NCBI RefSeq assembly: GCF_037042905.1
Contig: NC_087254.1
Location: forward strand, 20,671,103-20,735,102
Reading direction: 5' to 3'
DNA length: 64,000 nt
Origin: Lytechinus pictus
Taxonomy: Eukaryota; Echinodermata; Echinoidea; Temnopleuroida; Toxopneustidae
Positions 49,470 through 64,000 of this stretch are shown in pieces (the stretch's first letter is position 1; every line of letters begins with the position of its first letter). The position numbers and the translations under genes were made by a program. A model generated the notes under the pieces. The model was not told where the DNA came from. It ran no database searches and saw only the letters and a program-made list of their open reading frames with translations.

Positions 49470-49860
49470 ACCAATTCGTCTACTACCGTTCCGTCCACTC
49501 ACCATATGGTCTGCCTTCATTTTGTCTAAAGCCATTTCTTCCATCAAAATTTCGTCTACCACCCATTTCGTCCAATATAGCCATTTCGTCTAATCATCAG
49601 TTCGTCTATAATCAGTTCGTCTACAACCATTTTCATCTACCACCTATTTAGTTTAGTTCCATTTAGGCTAATGCCAACTCGTCCATTAATCAATGTTCAT
49701 TTAATTAGTCCAATAGCCATGTCGGCTAATATCAGCTGGTCCAATATCCGAATCGTCTCGTCAAATTGCCATTTCGCCTAATTTTCATTTCGTCCACCAC
49801 CCATTAGGTCCAATAATCAGTTCGTCTAACAACCAAATCGTCTAATAACCAATCATGATA
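49470..49860. repeat. Degenerate CCATTTCGTCTAATA short-unit repeat
   Basis: Variants of CATTTCGTCTA, CAGTTCGTCTA and CCAATA/CTAATA follow each other about every 15-25 bp through the stretch, all in one orientation. No frame is conserved. Confidence 0.75.
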
Positions 49861-49959
49861 ACTAGGCCTACTATCAGGAATGAAATGATGCGGCACATCC
49901 ATACAGCCCCCCCTGGTATATAAATTGTACTGTAAGTCTATCTGTAGATCAGTGGGTGT

Positions 49960-50290
49960 TTTTTTCATGGAAGGACGTGTAATATAGGTTTCATGAAATA
50001 TATCATGGGGAAAGAGTTTATACTATCATTAGAATGAGCAAAATTTGGTGATTTATGTTATAAATTCAGTGTACAAATTAAAAGGGGGAGTTGTACCTGT
50101 GTGACATCACAAACAACCGTGACTGCATTGCCAATAGGAGGAACTCCATAGCATTAGTGACTTAAAAATTCAAGTGCTCATATAGTTATTGTTTGTCCAA
50201 TTGTTCTCAAATTTTTTTGTTGTGCTTATACTTTGATTATTTTGTTTTGGTACTAGTTAATTTATTTCAAGAGATTCATTCACCAATAAC
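49960..50290. mobile_element. Family B TTAA MITE, partial copy
   Basis: It matches the right half of 30506-31080: ATTAGAATGAGCAAAA, then GGAGTTGT...TGTGACATCA, then GCATTGCCAATAGGAGGA and CCATAGCATTAGTGA. Confidence 0.75.
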
Positions 50291-50334
50291 ATCAAAGACA
50301 AGACAAAATTCACACTGTAATACCAGCATTGAAC

Positions 50335-50971
50335 TTTCACGTTTATTGTATTCATCAAATGCACAAAAATAACATTTTACAATGTTAAGCATTTCGATGA
50401 AGACTTTATATCCACATCACGACTTAGTATTCAAATCTTGTTCACTTAAAACCAAGAATCCACAAAACGAAATGGTTTCATTAAGGGTGAGTTGATTTTC
50501 CATTTTCCATCATTCAAGCCTGCAACGTGCACAAAATCATCCCAGAGTTGGTTGCAGACTGTACTATGTATCATGGTATGTTAGCAATTTATTATCATTT
50601 TTTTCTAAAATGATATCCTAGATGCACAAGCATGGTAAACAGATCACACAGACCTGCCAACCTCTGGGAATGAAAAACTGTATTCTGTGATACAAAAAAC
50701 TGTATTTTCCCCCAAAAAAGTGTATTTCATAATAAAATACTTGGCGCACTCGCCCATCACGGCGCTCAAGCTGCATGCAAGCTAAAATGCGCACTGCTCT
50801 TGCAGATGAAAAAAAAAACCATTGAAACTTGTGTATATCTCACCCTGGTTTTTACTAAATGATTGAAAAAAAAAACAAGTTACCTGAAATTACATTGATC
50901 TAATAACCATATTTGTGTACGTTTTATGAAATAGAGACATATAGAGATGATTTTTCTCAATAAATTACGAT

Positions 50972-51007
<36 letters not shown>

Positions 51008-54000
51008 GTACTGCCGTATTTTGGTTGCAAAAACGTACTAAATACGGCTAAAACGTACTGGTTGGCAGGTCTGGATCACATTCAATCAACCCAAACTCTC
51101 TTTATTCCATGTTAAAAAACGGGGAGAAAATATATATATTCCCAAAATAGTAGGATGAGAGCATACTGTCATATACAACAATACTATCATATGCAATACT
51201 AATATGTTAGACTGCCCATCTTTTAAACATCATAAATATTTCTTGTAACTAGATCACTATTTTGAAACAGAAAGGATGCAATCAATTTGAGAATTCACAC
51301 ATGTATATGGTAAAACCATGTAGTGGTAAGTTACAACTGATCATTGGATTGATTGTATCTCTTTGAGTGGTGTTGCAATCAATTGCAAATTTCTGTTGCA
51401 ATTGATTGCAACTGTAAAAATGATAGATTAATGTTAGCTGTAGTAAATCAGTTCACCCTCCTTATTTGCAAGAAGCGAATCAGCAAATCAATAGCAAATT
51501 TAGAATTACTTGCAAAAGATATGATGATTGCTTCTTTTTTGGGGACCCCAAATATATTTGAATCTGATCCTAAGTTTCTTAAACCATCCCATCAGTGTTA
51601 CAAGGCACAGCGAATTAAACATGCTGAACTACATCAATACTGCTCGCCTAACAATTATTGCCATGTTGTCCAACAATTCACAATACAGTCCGACTTCAAC
51701 TATGTCAAGACTTCCACCACAAATACAGTTTCTGGGTGTTTAGCAAGAGAGTAGCAAGAAAAGCACATAACTAAGATAATTGTTTTTCCAACAACAAGAA
51801 TGATAAAATCAACAAGAGCTAAAACTAGGTGGACTCCTTTTGGCATCCATGCCAAATGATCAGGATGTAATTCACATCCATGTGTATAATGTCTTCTCTG
51901 CAAGCATTGCCATGTATATTGCACACCAAAAAGGCAGGCAATGCTATGCCCAAGGCTATAATAGGAATACACTAGTAAAAATTGAGGTTTAGGTTTCAGA
52001 GCCATTTCAGAAATACAAGTGGAACACTTGTATAAAATATATATGTTCATACATATATTCAATCAGACGAAATTCTTGTATTTGAGGACTTCAATAATAT
52101 ACAACAATATTATCTCTTGCCTACATATTACCCCAGCTTTAGCTCGAGCTTCCTTTCTTTCAGCGCTTTGTGCATTCAAGAAATCAATCTTGCCGGGTAC
52201 CCATTTACCTCAACTGCCTTGAATGCAGCACAATGTGGATCTATTTCTTGCTGAAGGAAATTAATTACACCACATCTAGGATTCAATCATTTGGCAGTCT
52301 ATTACAAATAGAGTCAAAACCATCAGACCACAACAACCCTCTACATCTTATGATTTGATCAACAGAGGAAATCTGGGGAACGTTTTGTTATGTCGGTGCA
52401 CCCTTAACGACACACTCTAGCGCATTGCATGCACGCGAAAACGCCCTGATCAGCATGCATAACTTAACTGCATTGTGTAAGGGCATTACTGCACCAATAC
52501 AGTGCGCAAAAATGTTTTGCCAGGGATAAGAAAATAAGTGTTTTTCACTATTTGTTATAATTACTCAAATCCTTGCTACTGATTGGCTGGGAGAAAGTGA
52601 AAATCCCTGAAAAAACTCATGAAATGAAACACTTCCTGGATTTCTCCTCACCATGTGATCCAGGATGGAAACCAGACTCTTTTGTAATAACCCGTCCATG
52701 GCAGGGAATCATTTCAATTCTTATCAGTTTTCCTTCATCAATTTGGCACCAACAGTATGCCCCTTTTCTCCCTATATAGTTTCTAAAACAAATATGCATT
52801 TAAAAGTTGCCATTTTGCATTGGATATCAGAGATTAGAAGATTCACTCAAATGTACAATGCCAAATTAGGATTTGTAGTAATTAGTTTCCTTTAATCTGT
52901 TGCTAAATAAACCAAGATTTCTGTAAAAAAAAATAGAAATAAAAATATGTCAATGACTGAATGAGTTGGTTTATAATCTAACCAAAGATGCTGATGCAAT
53001 TAAAACAGGTAAAATATGTGTAACAAATATTACTCCTCTTTCTTAAGTATTTTGGACAGGTGATTTTGGCTGATTTAGGCATGCCTAAATGAATGAGAAA
53101 ACAGGCATTTATTAATCCTCAAGCCCATGTGTCTCAGATAAGACTACACTTTCTCATTACACACTTTCGGTGGATGATGCAGTAACATAGAAAAAAATAT
53201 TCGAGGAAACCTTAAATCAAACATCTATATCACACAAATTTCAGTCCCCTTATGGCAAGCACTGCAAATACATTTAGATCAATTCACCATTTGACTTCAT
53301 TTTATAACCATGTACATGTGGCAAAATATTTAAATCATCTAAATGAAAAATCCTTTTCATCTTGTTCATTTTACACAGTTGTACCTGTATACAATAAAAT
53401 ATGATCAGAAATTTCAGAAGAATTACTGAAATAGTCAACTGTATCTAAGGCATCTGGCATGAATCAAATGATCACCTTAATACTGGTAGCTAGTATCACT
53501 ACAAAACCCGCCTTCTAACTGGTTTGAGACTGAAATCACTGAATTGCATTTTATATGATGTCCGTCATCTTACTTGAGGTTTGGGATAAACAAATGAAAA
53601 TCTGAAGCAGATACCCCTAAATACACGGCTCTGGGTCAGAGTAATGGCAAAAAATTACCACAAAACCATGCAATGCCAAATGTAAATATGAAGTCTGCTT
53701 TAAGATCCATCCATCTCAATATCAATGTTTTTTATCTCATACTAAAACTTAAACTGAAATTTTAAATCAAATATTCATTTAGCATGTCATAACATTTTTT
53801 TTCAAAATCAAATATGATTGCAAATGAAAATTTAAAAAAGTAATGCACATCTATCAAACAATACATGCATCAAATCGTTTTGATTGGCGTTTTTTCTTTA
53901 TTTGGTAGAAATTGACATCAAAGATTATGGTTGTTTGGGTAGCTCATTACAGCACACTGTAAAAACTACAATAGGGAAGATAAAAACACACCCATTGAAC

Positions 54001-54884
54001 AATCAATGTCAAACATGACAAGTAATGCTCTCATACCACTCTAGAGAAGACAAACAGATCTGGAGATGGGTCAATATAATATTATTAGGGATGACATTGT
54101 TATGACCCTTTCCCCAGGAGCCTAACTATCAAACTGAGGAAATAAGATAATTAGGGCATTCAAGGCAGGTATCTTATTTGAAACATATTAAAAAGTTTAC
54201 AATATTTTTCATAGGCGATGTATCATGTACCCTATATTGTCTACGCATTGAAGTTTCTTGTGCAACCCTAATCTTGGTGAGTAGTTATGTTGAATGGCTG
54301 AGATAGTTTGAATGGCCAAAGACAGCTGTTCTTGCTTACTCTCATTTTAAATCCCATACAAGCAAACAATTCTTGAAGATATTTTTGTTATACCTCAAGT
54401 CAAGTCAAGAAATTAGTCGACTATACCCTAACAAGTTCACACACTTGTGTTTAAAACTGCAAAAAAAAAAGAGTACAATTGGAAGCAAGACAATGCTCTC
54501 AAAGTTCAACACATTCTGTTAAAACAAACTCTTTGGCAAAGGAAAAAAAAACATTACTTTTACATATCTTTCAATTGTATTTCTTGAAATACCTATGGTC
54601 ACAGCTGACATGTAGCACCTACCTTTGCAATAGTCTTTGTTGATTAAATTGCAAGATAACACTTGATCATCCACCCATCAATTCAGCACACAAAAATGTC
54701 ATAGTCATCACCAATACCAGCCATTTACAAACCACATCACCCTCAGTTGATTAGACTCTCATAGGGGAGACTTCACACACCATATTACAGATGAAAGAAA
54801 CCTTAATAATGGGCCAATCGAACCATACACCTCGGTCACTCAAACGTTGAATGGGGGGGGGGGAGACTTCACACACAAGATATA
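50335..54884 (-). other. Possible long 3' UTR of the ABCC1-like gene
   Basis: Downstream of the ABC transporter stop codon (minus strand) there is about 4.5 kb with no other gene. On the minus strand an AATAAA (plus-strand TTTATT near 50343) lies at the far end. A TE insertion (50649-51073) falls inside. Other possible poly(A) signals occur nearer the stop, so the extent is inference and needs transcript data. Confidence 0.25.
50649..51073. mobile_element. CAGACCTGCCAACC-ended DNA transposon remnant
   Basis: The ends CAGACCTGCCAACC and GGTTGGCAGGTCTG are exact inverses, flanked by direct repeats GATCACA (50642-50648 and 51074-51080). A run of 30 A (50977-51006) lies near the right end. Phrases built on AAAACTGTATT and AAACGTACT recur inside. 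It is hAT-like by its CAG...CTG ends and is non-coding. Confidence 0.8.
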
Positions 54885-61805
<6,921 letters not shown>

Positions 61806-64000
61806 CTAGAGTTGGAATATTAAGATTAAATGGTAAAAAGCATTTTTGGATTGAAATGACATTATAGCACGCACCCTCAATATATTGAAAGTTACATAAT
61901 AGAGCTCTTTAGCATTCCAAACCATTGTCACTGGAATAATTGACTTTTTCCCTGAAAGAACACTGGTATCAAAACTGTTTGATCTGGATTATAATGCATT
62001 GTTTATATCTCCAGTTTTTAACTGAATCTGCATTGCAATGCCAATGTTTAATTCTTTTTTTTTTTTACATTGGAATACATTGTAAATTCAGAGTTTTATC
62101 TGCCTGAATTATAAAAAAAGGTATACATTAGTTCTGGGAGTTTTATAACAGAAACAAATCATTTTTCTTGGGTACTTTATAATACTAAATATCACAATCT
62201 TATCCATATTTTATGACCTTGCATGTATAAGTAAAATCTAGATAAATCCCAAAGCATTATCACTAAAAGTATTTGTAGGAACCACGTAAGTCAAGATTTA
62301 TATTTTCCAACTAAAAATTGATAGATGCCTAACAAATGCTAGTGTAATGATTGGTAAAATATTGAAATTGAAATTTTGGAAATTTCTTCTAAAATGCAGG
62401 TCTAAAACTTGTAATTTTTCTGAGCATTTTAATTGCATTTTAAAGAGGTTTTATGGATCTGTGGAGACATGTAGCTCTGTGAACTACTAGTTCCATGGAT
62501 CAAATCAGATGGTTTACTGATTTTTTTTCTTGTCCTCTTTCAGAGGTACTTTATTCTTCATAATCCTTTCTCATTTTAACAATCTATTTTGAGGCACAGT
62601 GCATGTAGAGTTACTGATAGTTTGTGGAAAAAATGTCTTTAACCCTGTTAGAACTTTTGCCAAAATTTTGAACAAATTTCAAATAATAAACTGGGCTTTT
62701 ACTTGCCAAACCTGCTGGAAAGTTTTTAAACAGATATCAAATACTTAAGTGACGACTCATGCAAAGCAAGATGACAGAAAATTTGTAAACTGTCACAAAG
62801 TTAGAAAACAAAATATATAGACCAAAAACACCATACAGAGGCACTGCTTATAATGGGAGTTTAGGAGATGAGGTGAAATCACCACATGTAACATTGCTGA
62901 AAAATGTTAATGTGATGCAAGTCAAGACAACATATCACAAAACAGAATCAAATGCAAAAAAATTATTACTTCCAAGAATGATTTCTTTCTTTGGATATTG
63001 TCAGAAAGGATGTAAGCAATTATACTTGTGATTAAAAACAAGCTAAACCTGCATACATTAAGCAAAAGTGTACTTGAAGGTTTTTGCACAATTAGAATAA
63101 GTAATACTTTAATATTTCCAGATTTTCATCATTTTGAATTTGCCAGGAAATGCATATATTCATGGAAAATGCATCAGTTGTTTACAGGTATGTATGAGTG
63201 AATCTAATGACCATAGTACTAGTGTTCCAGAGAATCATTAATTACAATGATGAATCAATGATCCCTCCCATTCTTTATGTCTTGTTAGTCAAATACTCCC
63301 AACACCCCTACCCAACTAGCAAAATAAGCAATGCCTCAGGATACAAATTGGGATAACATAATTATTGGGATAACTTAATTATTGGGATAATATAATTATA
63401 ATCATAAATATCAATATTGAAAATAGTGTAAATAGATGGTATGAAAAAGCAAAGAAAACATTTAGATGGGGTTAAACAACACAATTTACACAAAACAATA
63501 CAGATAGATGGGGAAGCGTGCAAAAAAGTAAAGAAACTAATATACATAAGATAAGCAAATTCACCAAATGAAGTAAAATATAAGTTAGGAGTATAAAAAA
63601 CATAAAACAAAGCAAAGAGGTGCAAAAGTACATAACATGCATTAACAGATAACCATACAGCCAAGCAAATAGCAGTTTTACCATGAATTACCATGGGATT
63701 GCACTGGATGTGTATAATATTTAGCAGATTCATAGCCATGTGGTTTGCAATTTATGATGTAACTATATGAGATAATAATGATGATTTCATTGTTGAAGTA
63801 TATTCAGGATATGCTTTGCAATGGTACTTGATGAAAAAAGTTTTCGTAAAATTTACAGATGCTTTAAATGAGTTTTCCTTGTAACGTTAACTACATGGAC
63901 CTTCGATAGCCACGCCTGTAAAATATGTGCATGTAGGCTAGCAATATGGAAATGATATACTTTATGTATTTAGAAGCAAGTGATGTTGTTTCTCTATGTA
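61806..64000 (-). other. Intron of the ABCC1-like gene; no exon seen
   Basis: The next upstream exon should encode the TMD2 helix before RFYICTSRQL. I see no such exon in this AT-rich stretch, so the intron runs off the window. No strong inverted repeat was recognised. A short ATAATTATTGGGATAA repeat occurs at 63357-63400. Confidence 0.6.

Overview
This is animal nuclear DNA: AT-rich, intron-rich and dense in transposons. The host exons have GT/AG introns of roughly 0.5-2 kb, and there are no operons. Several palindromic repeat families look like ones I recall from sea urchin genomes, so an echinoid or other echinoderm is the likeliest source. That rests on memory of repeat families and was not searched. 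Three host genes can be built exon by exon with matching splice phases.

Left part (1-14.1 kb): possibly the last exon of an upstream gene (345-511), then repeats. These include a TA-flanked MITE (3.4-3.8 kb), an approx. 4.6-kb inverted-repeat element (4.0-8.6 kb) with a Tc1/mariner-like foldback nested in it, and a dead jockey/CR1/L2-type LINE (8.9-12.2 kb) split by a palindromic TTAA element.

14.1-20.2 kb (+): a four-exon gene for a predicted 197-residue signal-anchored (type II) or secreted protein that I do not recognise. All three introns are phase 0. They hold microsatellites, a long foldback element and an approx. 670-bp minisatellite.

20.5-42.4 kb: a transposon graveyard. It holds a minus-strand LINE inside a MITE, an L1-type ORF1 relic split by two insertions with perfect 8-bp target duplications, an approx. 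390-bp tandem satellite, a TTAA palindrome, a 2.26-kb hAT-like element carrying its own tandem array, and a LINE with endonuclease and reverse transcriptase domains interrupted by a foldback with a 9-bp target duplication.

42.5-46.5 kb (+): a complete four-exon short-chain dehydrogenase/reductase gene (293 residues) of the HSD17B1/RDH8 type. A perfect 34-bp-arm hairpin lies about 0.7 kb downstream.

54.9-61.8 kb (-): the last eight coding exons (402 residues) of an ABCC1-like (MRP-type) ABC transporter, with the second half of TMD2 and all of NBD2. Its earlier exons lie beyond the window. Its 3' UTR may run several kb towards 50.3 kb.

The three host genes show no obvious functional link. Everything between them is best explained as mobile elements, their remnants, satellites and unassigned intergenic DNA.
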